Below, piece after piece: positions 17,776 through 26,449 of a stretch of 32,477 bases of DNA. The translations under genes and the position numbers were made by a program. This DNA comes from Caballeronia sp. INDeC2 (GTDB lineage: Bacteria; Pseudomonadota; Gammaproteobacteria; Burkholderiales; Burkholderiaceae). Below the pieces are notes generated by a model. That model made no database searches. It worked only from the letters and a program-made list of their open reading frames with translations, and was not told where the DNA came from. The DNA lies in contig NZ_JALQDG010000016.1 in NCBI RefSeq assembly GCF_023631325.1, forward strand, positions 1 to 32,477, in the 5' to 3' direction. How positions within the stretch are numbered: position 1 is the first letter of the stretch; each line of letters starts with the position of its first letter.

Positions 17776-19032
17776 TCAGGCGAAGATGCGCTGCGCGTAG
17801 ATGCCCAGCCCTTTCGCCACGCTGGCGAGGCGATCGCCGAACACCGGCTGCGCGGCGGGAAATGCCGTCGACAGCGCTTCCGACAGAAACCGCAGCCCGG
17901 TCGTCCCGCCCGTGAAATAGACGGCGCCTACGTCGGCGGGAGCCACGCCCGCTCGTTTTAACGTTTCCTGCGCCGCCTCGACGATCCGCCGCGTTTCGTC
18001 CGCGCCGGCCGCGATCATTTGTGCCTCGTCGAACGCGACACGCAGCGCTTCTTCCACCTCTTCCATGTCGATTTCGGTCGTGCCGCCCGCCGCGACATCG
18101 ATCTTCGCTTCTTCGGCGTGCGCCGTCAGCGCGTGACCGAGCCGCCGATACACCACGCGCATCAACCGGTCGTGATGGCGTACGTCGGTATAGAGATGGC
18201 GCATCAGTTGTAATTCGCTCACGCGCTTCGGCGTATAGACCGTGTTGATCAGATGCCACGTCGCGAGATCGAAGTACACGGGGCTCGGCAATTCGCGTCC
18301 CTTCGGATCGAGCGACTGGTAACCGAGCTCGCGCAGCACGGTCACGAGTTCCACGCGGCGATCAAAGTCCGTGCCGGCGACGTGCACGCCATGATGCGCG
18401 AGCACGTCGCCCTTGCGCTCCAGATGGTGCGCGCGCTCCGGGCCGACGCGCACGAGCGAAAAGTCCGACGTGCCGCCGCCGATATCCGCGACCAGCACGA
18501 GCCCTTCTTTCGTGAGGCCCGCTTCATAGTCGAACGCCGCGGCGATCGGCTCGTACTGGAAGTGGATCTCGCGCAAGCCGACCGCATGCGCGCAGGCTTC
18601 GAGCTGTTTCTGCGCGAGATTGTCGGCGCGCGGATCGTCGTCGACGAAAAAGACCGGGCGGCCGAGCACCGCGCGCGTGAGCGGCTCGGCGGCGAGCGCC
18701 TGCGCCTTCTGCTTCAGATGTTGCAGAAAAAGCGTGATGACGTCGGTGTATTTGATTGCGGAACCGTCGCCGAGATCGGTGCTGTTGTCCGCGAGCGGCG
18801 AGCCGAGAATACTCTTCATCGAGCGCATCAGGCGACCGTCGAAACCGTCAATGTACGCTTCGAGCGCCGCGCGGCCGTAGGACTGGTTATTCTCGTCGGT
18901 GTTGAAGAAAACGGCGGTGGGCAGCGTGGTCGCGTCGCCTTCCACGGGCGCCAGCCGGATCGACGAGCCGTCCGGCAGAGCGACGGCGGAATTCGATGTG
19001 CCGAAATCGATCGCGCAATAAGTCATGGGCAT
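17776..19032 (-). CDS. Hsp70-family protein lacking a substrate-binding domain (YegD-like)
   Basis: An actin-fold ATPase of about 418 residues, related to the nucleotide-binding domain of DnaK. Phosphate 1 loop is IDFGTSNSAVAL; phosphate 2 is VLVADIGGGTSDFSLV; the adenosine region is VYFTGGTTGLRFLSEAL. The peptide-binding beta domain and lid of DnaK are absent. This matches E. coli YegD, a putative chaperone of unknown client. The start could be ATG at 19030-19032 (MPMTYCAIDFG) or the ATG two codons later; neither has a strong ribosome binding site. It is convergent with the cold-shock gene and divergent from the MFS carrier. Confidence 0.88.
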   Translation of the reverse strand: MPMTYCAIDFGTSNSAVALPDGSSIRLAPVEGDATTLPTAVFFNTDENNQSYGRAALEAYIDGFDGRLMRSMKSILGSPLADNSTDLGDGSAIKYTDVITLFLQHLKQKAQALAAEPLTRAVLGRPVFFVDDDPRADNLAQKQLEACAHAVGLREIHFQYEPIAAAFDYEAGLTKEGLVLVADIGGGTSDFSLVRVGPERAHHLERKGDVLAHHGVHVAGTDFDRRVELVTVLRELGYQSLDPKGRELPSPVYFDLATWHLINTVYTPKRVSELQLMRHLYTDVRHHDRLMRVVYRRLGHALTAHAEEAKIDVAAGGTTEIDMEEVEEALRVAFDEAQMIAAGADETRRIVEAAQETLKRAGVAPADVGAVYFTGGTTGLRFLSEALSTAFPAAQPVFGDRLASVAKGLGIYAQRIFA

Positions 19033-19253
19033 CGGCGGCGTCGGATGAGGACGTCGCATTCAAACATGGACGGCGTTTTTAACACGTTCCGAAAGGCGCA
19101 TCAACCGCATTTCCGATATTTTTAAACCACTGAGTTTATTCGACAAAAGCGGAATGTAACTTGCGCACAAAGCGGCAATTTGTTCGCGTTTTTGCATGCG
19201 TAACCGCAACGAACCAGCACATGAACGAAACCGCCGCGCCACAGGAGAACCGT

Positions 19254-20708
19254 TTGAGCGATACAGCCAGCGATCGTACGGCCATCATCGAAACCGATTT
19301 GCCCGGGCGTCTCGACCGTCTGCCGTGGGGCCGCTTTCATACGCTGATCGTGCTCGCGCTCGGCATCACCTGGCTGCTCGACGGACTCGAAGTGACGCTC
19401 GCCGGCGCTGTCGCGAGCGCGCTCAAGTCGAGCCCGGCGCTGCAGTTTTCGAATGCCGATGTCGGCATAGCGGGCAGCGCGTATATCGCGGGCGCGGTGC
19501 TCGGCGCGCTCGGCTTCGGCTGGCTCACTGACCGGCTCGGCCGGCGCAAGCTGTTCTTCATCACGCTCTTTCTCTACGTGGCCGCCACCGCCGCGACCGC
19601 GTTTTCATGGAATCTCGCGACGTTCGTACTGTTTCGCTTTCTGACGGGCGCGGGCATCGGCGGCGAATACACCGCCATCAACTCGACGATCCAGGAATTC
19701 ACGCCCGCCCGTCTGCGCGGCTGGACCGACCTCGCGATCAACGGCACGTTCTGGGTCGGCGCGGGCATCGGCGCGGCGGGCTCCATCGTACTGCTCGATC
19801 CCGGCCTGCTCCCGCCCGATTGGGGATGGCGCGCGTGCTTTCTGATCGGCGCGGTGCTCGGGCTCACGATCCTCTTCATGCGGATGTGGGTGCCGGAAAG
19901 CCCGCGGTGGCTCATCACGCACAATCGCGCGGAGGAGGCGAAACAGGTCGTCGAGGACATCGAGGCGCATTTCCGGCAGCAAGGCGTCGAGATTCCCGAT
20001 ACGCCCGTCAAGACGTTGCGCCTGCACGCTCGCGAAGAGACGCGGTTGCGCGAAGTCGTGCATACGCTTTTCAACGCGCATCGCAGCCGCTCGCTGGTCG
20101 GGCTCGTGCTGATGACGGCGCAGGCTTTTTTCTACAACGCGATTTTCTTCACGTACGCACTCGTTCTGACCGACTTCTATCACGTCCCGGGCGATCACAT
20201 CGGCTGGTACGTGTTGCCGTTCGCGGCCGGGAATTTCCTCGGTCCGGTTCTGCTCGGCAAGCTCTTCGATGTGCTCGGCCGGCGCAAGATGATCGCGTTC
20301 ACGTACGCGATATCGGGCGTGTTGCTGACCATAAGCGGCTGGATGTTCATGCACGGCATGCTCACCGTGACGACGCAGACCATTGCGTGGATGGTGATTT
20401 TCTTCTTCGCGTCGGCGGCGGCCAGCTCGGCGTATCTGACCGTGAGCGAAACGTTTCCGCTGGAGATTCGCGCGCTCGCCATCGCGGTGTTCTACGCGTT
20501 CGGGACCGCGCTCGGCGGCATCATCGGGCCGACGCTTTTCGGTCAGCTGATCGATACTCACGAGCGCGGCGCCGTGTTCGTGGGCTATCTGATCGGATCG
20601 CTGCTGATGATCGCTGCGGCGGTCGTCGCGGGCATCTGGGGCGTCGCGGCGGAGCGCAGATCGCTCGAGGATGTCGCTCGTCCGCTTTCGGCCGCGGACG
20701 AGCATTGA
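19254..20708 (+). CDS. MFS transporter, sugar-porter-like
   Basis: A 12-helix major facilitator of about 484 residues in the inner membrane. The signature between helices 2 and 3 is GWLTDRLGRRKLFF, its counterpart in the second half is LGKLFDVLGRRKMIAF, and helices 4-5 contain RFLTGAGIGGEYTAINSTIQEF, as in the metabolite:proton and sugar porter groups. The substrate cannot be read from the sequence. The favoured start is TTG at 19254, because AGGAG at 19243-19247 sits six bases upstream; ATG at 19221 is possible but lacks a ribosome binding site. It runs divergently from the Hsp70-like gene and ends seven bases before the convergent nitroreductase stop. Confidence 0.85.
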   Translation: MSDTASDRTAIIETDLPGRLDRLPWGRFHTLIVLALGITWLLDGLEVTLAGAVASALKSSPALQFSNADVGIAGSAYIAGAVLGALGFGWLTDRLGRRKLFFITLFLYVAATAATAFSWNLATFVLFRFLTGAGIGGEYTAINSTIQEFTPARLRGWTDLAINGTFWVGAGIGAAGSIVLLDPGLLPPDWGWRACFLIGAVLGLTILFMRMWVPESPRWLITHNRAEEAKQVVEDIEAHFRQQGVEIPDTPVKTLRLHAREETRLREVVHTLFNAHRSRSLVGLVLMTAQAFFYNAIFFTYALVLTDFYHVPGDHIGWYVLPFAAGNFLGPVLLGKLFDVLGRRKMIAFTYAISGVLLTISGWMFMHGMLTVTTQTIAWMVIFFFASAAASSAYLTVSETFPLEIRALAIAVFYAFGTALGGIIGPTLFGQLIDTHERGAVFVGYLIGSLLMIAAAVVAGIWGVAAERRSLEDVARPLSAADEH

Positions 20709-20714
20709 GCGCGA

Positions 20715-21311
20715 TTACCTGAACGCCTTGTCCCACGTGCCTTCGAAGGCCGTTTCCGCCAGCGTCTTACGTGCGCGCGGCGCGGCTTCGCGTTCGCGCA
20801 GTGTTTCGTCGAGCTGACTCGCGTCGCCGTGATGACCGATCGCGATCATCGCGATGATTTCCACGTCCGCGGGAATCGACAGCGCCTGACGGAATGCGTC
20901 GCGATCGAAACCGCCCATCTGATGCGTCGCCAGTCCCAGCGCGTGCGCCTGGAGCACGAGCGCCATCGCGGCCGCGCCTGTGTCGTAGGTCGCGGTGCGG
21001 TTCGTGTCGCCCTTCGGCGTGAGCGTCGAAGCCGTCACGCAGATGAGCAGCGGCACGTTCACGTTCCACTTCTGGTTGCCGGGCATGAGCGTATCGAACG
21101 CGCGCTTGAACGCGGTCTCGTCGCGATGACGGTCGAACACGATGAAGCGCCACGGCTGCAAATTATTCGACGACGGCGCCCAGCGCGCCGCTTCCAGCAG
21201 GCGATGCAACTGCGCGCGCTCAATCGGCGCATCGGAAAAGGCGCGCGGGCTCCAACGGCCGGCGATCAGTTCGTGGATGTCGACATCGGTCGGAGCGGGC
21301 TTCGTGGTCAT
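20715..21311 (-). CDS. Nitroreductase-family FMN oxidoreductase
   Basis: A 198-residue NAD(P)H-dependent flavoprotein of the nitroreductase fold. FMN-binding features are RWSPRAFSDAPI near residue 20, the conserved AARWAPSSNNLQPWRFIVF near residue 45, and the C-terminal MIAIGHHGDASQL. The usual homodimer reduces nitroaromatics or quinones; the natural substrate is unknown. ATG at 21309-21311 has GAGGA five bases upstream on its strand, which decides against the in-frame ATG ten codons earlier. It is convergent with the MFS carrier at 19254-20708. Confidence 0.9.
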   Translation of the reverse strand: MTTKPAPTDVDIHELIAGRWSPRAFSDAPIERAQLHRLLEAARWAPSSNNLQPWRFIVFDRHRDETAFKRAFDTLMPGNQKWNVNVPLLICVTASTLTPKGDTNRTATYDTGAAAMALVLQAHALGLATHQMGGFDRDAFRQALSIPADVEIIAMIAIGHHGDASQLDETLREREAAPRARKTLAETAFEGTWDKAFR

Positions 21312-21415
21312 GTTCGTCCTCGTTGGCGTGATGAAAGACACACGGCGCGCATCGGCGAAGATGCGCGCCCTTCAAGGCGACAAGGATAAACAAGCTCGCG
21401 CGCTCGTGCAGATCG

Positions 21416-22699
21416 TCAGGTTGCGGCGACGCCCATCGAACGCCCCGCGCGATTGATGCGCAGCACGGTCACGGCCGCAACGAGGCAAAGGCCGCCGGAG
21501 ATCATCGTCGCGACGGTGTAGCTGCCGAGGCTCGAGCGCAGCATGCCGCCGCCGAGCGCCGCGAACGCCGCGCCGAGCTGATGACCCGCGACGACCCAGC
21601 CGAACACGATCGGCGCCGATTCCTTGCCGTAGACGTCGGTGGCGAGGCGCACGGTCGGCGGAACGGTGGCGATCCAGTCGAGGCCGTAGAACACGGCGAA
21701 GAGCGGCAGGCCGAAGAAATCGATGCCGAACGCATACGGCAGATAGATCAGCGAAAGTCCTCGCAGGCCGTAATACCAGAACAGCAGCACGCGCGCGTTG
21801 AAACGGTCTGACAGCCAGCCGGAGAGGGTCGTGCCGAAGAGATCGAAAATGCCCATCGCGGCGAGCAGGGTCGCGCCCTGGACTTGCGTCATGCCGTAGT
21901 CGGAACACATCGCGATCAGGTGCGTGCCGACATAGCCGTTCGTGCTCGCGCCGCAGACGAAGAAGCTGAAGAAAAGCAGCCAGAAATCGCGCGTCCTGCT
22001 CGCCGATGCGAGCGTGCCGAACGCGACCTTGATCGGATTTTTCGGCGGCGAGATCGCGCCGGGGGGCGCACTCGCGGTTTCACCGACGGGACGCAACGAT
22101 AGATCCGCCGGACGCTCGGGCAACAGCCACGCGACGAGCGGCAACACGATCGCCGCCGCCGCCGCGACGATGAACACGACCGGCCGCCAGCCGAAGCGCT
22201 CGGAAATCGATGCGAGGAACGGCAAGAACACGAGTTGGCCGGTTGCGGAGCTCGCGGTGAGAATGCCCATTGCGAGGCCGCGATGCGTGGTGAACCAGCG
22301 ATTCACGATCGTTGCCGACAGGGTGAGCGCCGCAACGCCCGTCGCGCTGCCGACCATCACGCCCCAGACGAGCACCATTTGCCACGGCTCGGTCATCATC
22401 GACGAGATACCGACGCCCGCCGCGAGGGTCGCGATCGCCGCGAGCACCGTCGGGCGCACGCCGAAACGCTGCATCGCCGCCGCGGCGAACGGGCCGGCGA
22501 GACCGTACAGCGCGAGGTTGATCGAAATCGCGAGGGAAATCGTGCCGCGCGACCAGCCGAACTGCTTTTCGAGCGGCAACATCATGACGCTCGGCGTCGC
22601 GCGCGTGCCGGCCGCCGCGAGCAGTACGAAAAACACGACGCCCACCGCGACCCAACCGTAATGTATCCGGCCGTTCAGCCGTCTCGCTACCCAGTTCAT
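21416..22699 (-). CDS. MFS transporter, monocarboxylate/oxalate-type
   Basis: A 427-residue, 12-helix major facilitator. The N-terminus (GRIHYGWVAVGVVFFVLLAAAGTRATPSV) and LEKQFGWSRGTISLAISINLALYGLAGP resemble the oxalate/formate antiporter and monocarboxylate-porter branch. The loop between helices 8 and 9 carries LSGWLSDRFNARVLL. The substrate is not assigned. ATG at 22697-22699 is preceded by ACGGAG. It is divergent from a TetR gene with two operator-like palindromes in the shared gap, so it is very probably the regulator's target. Confidence 0.85.
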   Translation of the reverse strand: MNWVARRLNGRIHYGWVAVGVVFFVLLAAAGTRATPSVMMLPLEKQFGWSRGTISLAISINLALYGLAGPFAAAAMQRFGVRPTVLAAIATLAAGVGISSMMTEPWQMVLVWGVMVGSATGVAALTLSATIVNRWFTTHRGLAMGILTASSATGQLVFLPFLASISERFGWRPVVFIVAAAAAIVLPLVAWLLPERPADLSLRPVGETASAPPGAISPPKNPIKVAFGTLASASRTRDFWLLFFSFFVCGASTNGYVGTHLIAMCSDYGMTQVQGATLLAAMGIFDLFGTTLSGWLSDRFNARVLLFWYYGLRGLSLIYLPYAFGIDFFGLPLFAVFYGLDWIATVPPTVRLATDVYGKESAPIVFGWVVAGHQLGAAFAALGGGMLRSSLGSYTVATMISGGLCLVAAVTVLRINRAGRSMGVAAT

Positions 22700-22733
22700 C
22701 GCTGCTCCGTTACGTTGATTTTTGTCCTGCGAC

Positions 22734-22783
22734 GTTACCGCTCTGTCACATTAGAGTTGCGAGCTTAGTTACCGATCGGTAAC
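22734..22783. promoter_or_regulatory. Two operator-like palindromes in the MFS/TetR divergent region
   Basis: A perfect 16-base palindrome, GTTACCGATCGGTAAC, occupies 22768-22783. A degenerate copy, GTTACCGCTCTGTCAC, lies at 22734-22749 and matches 13 of 16 positions. Their starts are 34 bases apart. They sit between the MFS start (22699) and the tetR start (22822), each nearer one of the two genes. This is the expected layout for a TetR repressor controlling itself and the carrier. Confidence 0.7.
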
Positions 22784-22821
22784 ATGTCAAGCATGCAGCA
22801 GAATTCTTCGAGGAACCGACT

Positions 22822-23469
22822 TTGACACGATCCACCGCTGAAGAGCCGAAAAGCCACGCCCGTCGAAGTGTCCGCACCGACGGCGCGACCGCGCAGGAGC
22901 AATTGCTCGACGCGGCGCAGGAGCTGTTCTATCGCGACGGCATCCGTGCAATCGGCGTCGATGCCGTCGTGGAACGCGCGGGCGTCAACAAGATGAGCCT
23001 GTACCGGCGTTTCGCGTCGAAGGACGAACTCGTCGTCGCGTATCTGGAGCGCATGGACGAACGCTTTCGGCGGCGCTTCGAGGCGAGCGTCGCGAAACAT
23101 CCGGACGACCCGGCGATGCAGATGATTCAGGCGCTGGAGGATCTGGTGCAACGGGCGTCGTCGCCGGATTATCGCGGCTGCCCGTTCGTAAATATCGCGT
23201 GCGAATTCGGCGATCCGGCTCATCCCGCGCGGCAATCGGTCGAGCGCAACAAAAATTACCTGATGACGCGTCTCGTCGAGATCTGCACGGCCGCCGGAGC
23301 GGATAATCCCGCTGAACTGGCGGAATCGCTCGCGTTGCTCGTCGACGGCATCTACGCGACGAGCCAGACGTACGGACCCGGCTCGGGCCCGCTGCTCGCC
23401 GCGCCGCGCATCGCGCGCACGTTGATCGCCGCGGCGTGTCCCGCGCATCGCAAACAGGAAGGCTCATGA
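22822..23469 (+). CDS. TetR-family transcriptional repressor
   Basis: A 215-residue one-component regulator. The N-terminal HTH runs about 26-70: AQEQLLDAAQELFYRDGIRAIGVDAVVERAGVNKMSLYRRFASKDELVVAYL. The C-terminal ligand domain includes SPDYRGCPFVNIACEFGDPAHPAR, a conserved segment of one TetR subgroup with a cysteine that may be exposed. The start is TTG at 22822-22824, with GAGGAA seven bases upstream. The ligand is unknown. The gene ends in an ATGA overlap with the DUF1415 gene, so these two are co-translated, and it probably represses the divergent MFS gene. Confidence 0.9.
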   Translation: MTRSTAEEPKSHARRSVRTDGATAQEQLLDAAQELFYRDGIRAIGVDAVVERAGVNKMSLYRRFASKDELVVAYLERMDERFRRRFEASVAKHPDDPAMQMIQALEDLVQRASSPDYRGCPFVNIACEFGDPAHPARQSVERNKNYLMTRLVEICTAAGADNPAELAESLALLVDGIYATSQTYGPGSGPLLAAPRIARTLIAAACPAHRKQEGS

Positions 23470-24023
23470 CCGACGGCAGCACCCGCGACGACGTGATCGC
23501 GGCGACTACGCACTGGCTCACCCGCGCGGTGATCGGACTCAATCTGTGCCCGTTCGCGAAGAGCGTGCATGTCAAAAAGCAGATTCGCTATGTGGTGAGC
23601 GAGGCGCGCGGCGTGGAAGATCTCGTCGTAGAACTGACGGATGAACTTCGTCTTTTGCACGATACGGATCCAGAGTCCATTGACACGACGCTTTTCATCA
23701 CGCCGCACGCGTTCGCGGATTTCGCCGACTACAACGACGCCCTCTTCTTCGCCGAGCGCCTGCTCGATCAGCTCGGGCTCGCGGGCGAATTGCAGATCGC
23801 GAGCTTTCATCCGCAGTATCGCTTCGAAGGCACTGCGCCCGACGATATCGACAACTACACGAACCGCGCGCCGTATCCGACGTTCCATCTGATTCGCGAA
23901 GCGAGCATCGATCGCGCCGTCGATGCGTTCCCCAATGCATCCGATATCTACGAACGCAATATCGAAACGCTGCGCCGTCTCGGCCATGACGGCTTCGAAG
24001 CGTGGATGAAAGACAAATCCTGA
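23466..24023 (+). CDS. DUF1415 protein
   Basis: A 185-residue soluble protein of the DUF1415 family, of unknown function. Recognisable family segments are TTHWLTRAVIGLNLCPFAK near the N-terminus, with a conserved cysteine in NLCPFA, the middle stretch LQIASFHPQYRFEGTAPDDIDNYTNRAPYPTFHLIRE, and the terminal NIETLRRLGHDGFEAW. No membrane segment or signal peptide. ATG at 23466 overlaps the tetR stop (ATGA). Its stop and that of the convergent methyltransferase abut within one TGATCA, so there is no spacer between the two. Confidence 0.88.
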   Translation: MTDGSTRDDVIAATTHWLTRAVIGLNLCPFAKSVHVKKQIRYVVSEARGVEDLVVELTDELRLLHDTDPESIDTTLFITPHAFADFADYNDALFFAERLLDQLGLAGELQIASFHPQYRFEGTAPDDIDNYTNRAPYPTFHLIREASIDRAVDAFPNASDIYERNIETLRRLGHDGFEAWMKDKS

Positions 24024-24899
24024 TCAGTGCGCTGTCGTGAAGAACCGCTCGCGCAGTTCGTCCAGCCCGAGCGTTTCGAGCACGTCCGAGAGTCTTTGCG
24101 CGGGCCGGCCGCGCGGCAGATCCTTGAACTGCGCGACGATGAGCTCGTTCTTCATCGAATGTTCCCAGCCGACGAGTTCCGTCACGCTCACCTGATAGCC
24201 GTGCGACTCTAGTTGCAGGCAACGCAGCACGTTCGTGATCTGGCTCCCAAATTCGCGCGTATGCAGCGGATGCCGCCACATTTCCGTCAGCACGTTCTTC
24301 GAGAGCGAGTGTCCCTTGTTCTTTCGCAGGACTGAAGCCACTTCAGCCTGACAGCACGGCACGACGACGATGTACTTCGCTTTCTTCTGCAGAGCGAACT
24401 GGATGGCGTCGTCGGTTGCGGTATTGCACGCATGCAGTGCAGTGACGATGTCGATCGAATCAGGTAGACGATCTGAATCAATTGATTCGGCCACCGACAG
24501 ATTCAGAAATGACATCCCCGTAAACCCGAGGCGCTCTGCCAATTCTTCGGATTTTTTTACCAGCTCCTCGCGCGTCTCGATTCCAAAGATGTGTGACCGA
24601 TCGCGCAGAGTCTTGAAGAAGAGATCGTAGAGAATAAACCCGAGATAGGATTTCCCCGCGCCGTGGTCGACGAGCGATACGGCCCCTTGGCGCGCGTGGA
24701 TGTCGGCAAGAAGCGGTTCGATGAACTGATAGAGGTGATAGACCTGTTTCAGTTTGCGGCGACTGTCCTGATTCATCTTGCCGTCGCGGGTGAGGATATG
24801 GAGTTCCTTCAGCAGTTCGATCGACTGGCCGGGACGAATCTCGTGTTTGGTGGAGGGGTCGGGCGTGCCCGGAGCCGACGCGGAGGACTTCCTGGTCAT
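24024..24899 (-). CDS. SAM-dependent methyltransferase (Methyltransf_32 type)
   Basis: A 291-residue cytoplasmic protein. The SAM-binding fold is seen in AVSLVDHGAGKSYLGFILYDLFF, IFGIETREELVKKSEELAERLGF and DIVTALHACNTATDDAIQFAL. VVVPCCQAEVASVL follows, the PCC motif typical of the Methyltransf_32/METTL25-like group. The target is unknown; RNA or a small molecule are both possible. ATG at 24897-24899 starts MTRKSSASAPGTPDPS, a flexible lead; an in-frame ATG 11 codons earlier (24932) is possible. It is transcribed leftward and is convergent with DUF1415. Confidence 0.8.
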   Translation of the reverse strand: MTRKSSASAPGTPDPSTKHEIRPGQSIELLKELHILTRDGKMNQDSRRKLKQVYHLYQFIEPLLADIHARQGAVSLVDHGAGKSYLGFILYDLFFKTLRDRSHIFGIETREELVKKSEELAERLGFTGMSFLNLSVAESIDSDRLPDSIDIVTALHACNTATDDAIQFALQKKAKYIVVVPCCQAEVASVLRKNKGHSLSKNVLTEMWRHPLHTREFGSQITNVLRCLQLESHGYQVSVTELVGWEHSMKNELIVAQFKDLPRGRPAQRLSDVLETLGLDELRERFFTTAH

Positions 24900-25279
24900 C
24901 GTAAAGGTTCGATCAATAAAAAAGCGGAGCATGTTCGCGCCGAATGTGCGCTAACCGCTGGTTCTGTCGTCTCAAAAGAGGAAGTTTACCCAAAAGCGCG
25001 AAGACGCTCTTGTTCCAGTCATTGGCTTGATAGCCGATGGGTGGGAGCAGGGCTGCATGGAACAGATTGTGCATCGTCCGACAATGAGGCCATTGGAAGA
25101 GACGACACAGCATGGCCTGTCGGCCGTGTACCGATGCAGCGAGCAGGAGCAACAAGCTGGGTAACAAGCAAGCCGCGCTCGACATGCGAAACGTCATCAC
25201 GCCCGGCCTTGTTACGTAACACCTAACGCACAGCGCGGCGAATGCGACTCGCCGGCGCCATGAACATGAGAGGACGGCG
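24900..25279. other. 380-base intergenic region with inverted repeats
   Basis: No gene is well supported. On the minus strand a frame at 24913-25197 could encode 94 residues starting MTFRMSSAACLLPSLLLLLAA, signal-peptide-like, but it shows no family resemblance and a poor ribosome binding site. GTAACAAG (25161-25168) and CTTGTTAC (25208-25215) form an 8-base inverted repeat, and TGTTACGTAACA (25210-25221) is a perfect 12-base palindrome 58 bases before the next gene. The region is visibly less GC-rich than its neighbours. Confidence 0.4.
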
Positions 25280-25600
25280 ATGGACGCGATCCCCGACAAG
25301 AAAGCAGAGAAGCAGTTTCAGGAGATGCTCACGGCACTGACCGCGATGCCCGCGTGGAGTGAAAAGCAGCAGCTCGAACTGGAAATGGCCCGAGAGATTT
25401 CCGTGGAAATGTTGCGCCTCGCCGAGTCGATGCGCGACGGTTCCACCGACATCGAAACGTGCCTGACGATGCTGAAGTACGCCAAGGTGATGGATTTCGT
25501 CCTGACGACGCTCGCCTCACGCCGGGAGATCGCGCCGCAAACGCTGCGCGTCATCTTCAAGCTGGCGGGTCTGAAGGTCGATGAAGCCTATCCGGGCTGA
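25280..25600 (+). CDS. Hypothetical helical protein, 106 residues
   Basis: I do not recognise a family. The protein is almost wholly helical by composition, with charged and hydrophobic residues in alternation (KKAEKQFQEMLTALTAM, QQLELEMAREISVEMLRLAESM) and no cysteine-pair, membrane or signal features. The one cysteine is in DIETCLTML. ATG at 25280 has AGAGGA seven bases upstream, a good ribosome binding site, and base composition is typical of core genes, so it is probably real. It is separated from the convergent GntR gene by 48 bases. A 12-base palindrome lies in front of it. Confidence 0.7.
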   Translation: MDAIPDKKAEKQFQEMLTALTAMPAWSEKQQLELEMAREISVEMLRLAESMRDGSTDIETCLTMLKYAKVMDFVLTTLASRREIAPQTLRVIFKLAGLKVDEAYPG

Positions 25601-25648
25601 CGCGGACACGTTCTCAAATCCGGTGCGCGCCGCACGCACGCGCCGGTG

Positions 25649-26347
25649 TCAACTCTTGCGTTTCGTCATCAGGCGCGCCGCGGACTGACGCATGTGCCGC
25701 TGCATCGCGGCTTGCGCTTGTATGGCGTCGCGCGCCTCCAAAGCTTCCAGAATTTCGCGATGCTCGCCGAGCGCGGCCGCCCAAGTTTCCTCCCCTTCGA
25801 AGTGTCCACGTAGCGTCGACGACAACGGACTATGCCGCTCGTCGTACAGGCTGCCGACCGTTCGCACGAGCACGTCGTTGCCCGTCATCTGCGCAATGGC
25901 GATGTGAAACGCGCGATCGGCGCCCATCGGCACCTGGCCGTTTCCGACTTCGCGCGCCATCGTCTCGTACACCGTGCGCAGCGCTTTCAATTCCTTCGGT
26001 TTGGCGAACGGCGCGACGCTGGCCGCGATCGCGCCCTCGATCACGCTGCGCGCGGTCATGATCTCGATCGGGCTTTCGCCGAGTTCCGCTTCGCTCGGCG
26101 ACGACTTGGCCGCCGGCGTCGCGACGATATACACGCCCGAGCCCATGCGGATCTCGACGCGCCCTTCCAGTTCCAGCGCGACGAGCGCCTCGCGCACGGA
26201 AGGCCGCGACACGCCGAGCGTCTGCGCCAGTTCGCGCTCCGATGGCAGGCGGCCGTTCGGCGCGAAATCCTGCTGCTCGATCAGTCCGCGCAATTTGTCG
26301 GCGATCTGTAGATACAGGCGTCGCGTCTCGGCTGGTTTCACGCTCAC
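25649..26347 (-). CDS. GntR-family regulator, FadR/FCD subfamily
   Basis: A 232-residue regulator. The winged helix runs about 10-75: LYLQIADKLRGLIEQQDFAPNGRLPSERELAQTLGVSRPSVREALVALELEGRVEIRMGSGVYI. The FCD ligand-binding domain follows, with metal-site residues of the family in RAFHIAIAQMTGN and ALGEHREILEAL, and a histidine in MQRHMRQSA. Members of this subfamily respond to sugar acids or other small carboxylates. The start is GTG at 26345-26347, with AGGAG eight bases upstream. It is divergent from the uronate catabolic genes, which it probably represses, with the sugar acid or a catabolite as inducer. Confidence 0.9.
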   Translation of the reverse strand: MSVKPAETRRLYLQIADKLRGLIEQQDFAPNGRLPSERELAQTLGVSRPSVREALVALELEGRVEIRMGSGVYIVATPAAKSSPSEAELGESPIEIMTARSVIEGAIAASVAPFAKPKELKALRTVYETMAREVGNGQVPMGADRAFHIAIAQMTGNDVLVRTVGSLYDERHSPLSSTLRGHFEGEETWAAALGEHREILEALEARDAIQAQAAMQRHMRQSAARLMTKRKS

Positions 26348-26449
26348 GTGCTGGCTCCTGCTTTTCGTCTCGGGGAAAACGTGGATTGTAATCAGCCGAA
26401 GGGTTGACGCGCCGCGCGGCGGGCTTTCGACGTTCTCGGACTGCTTACA

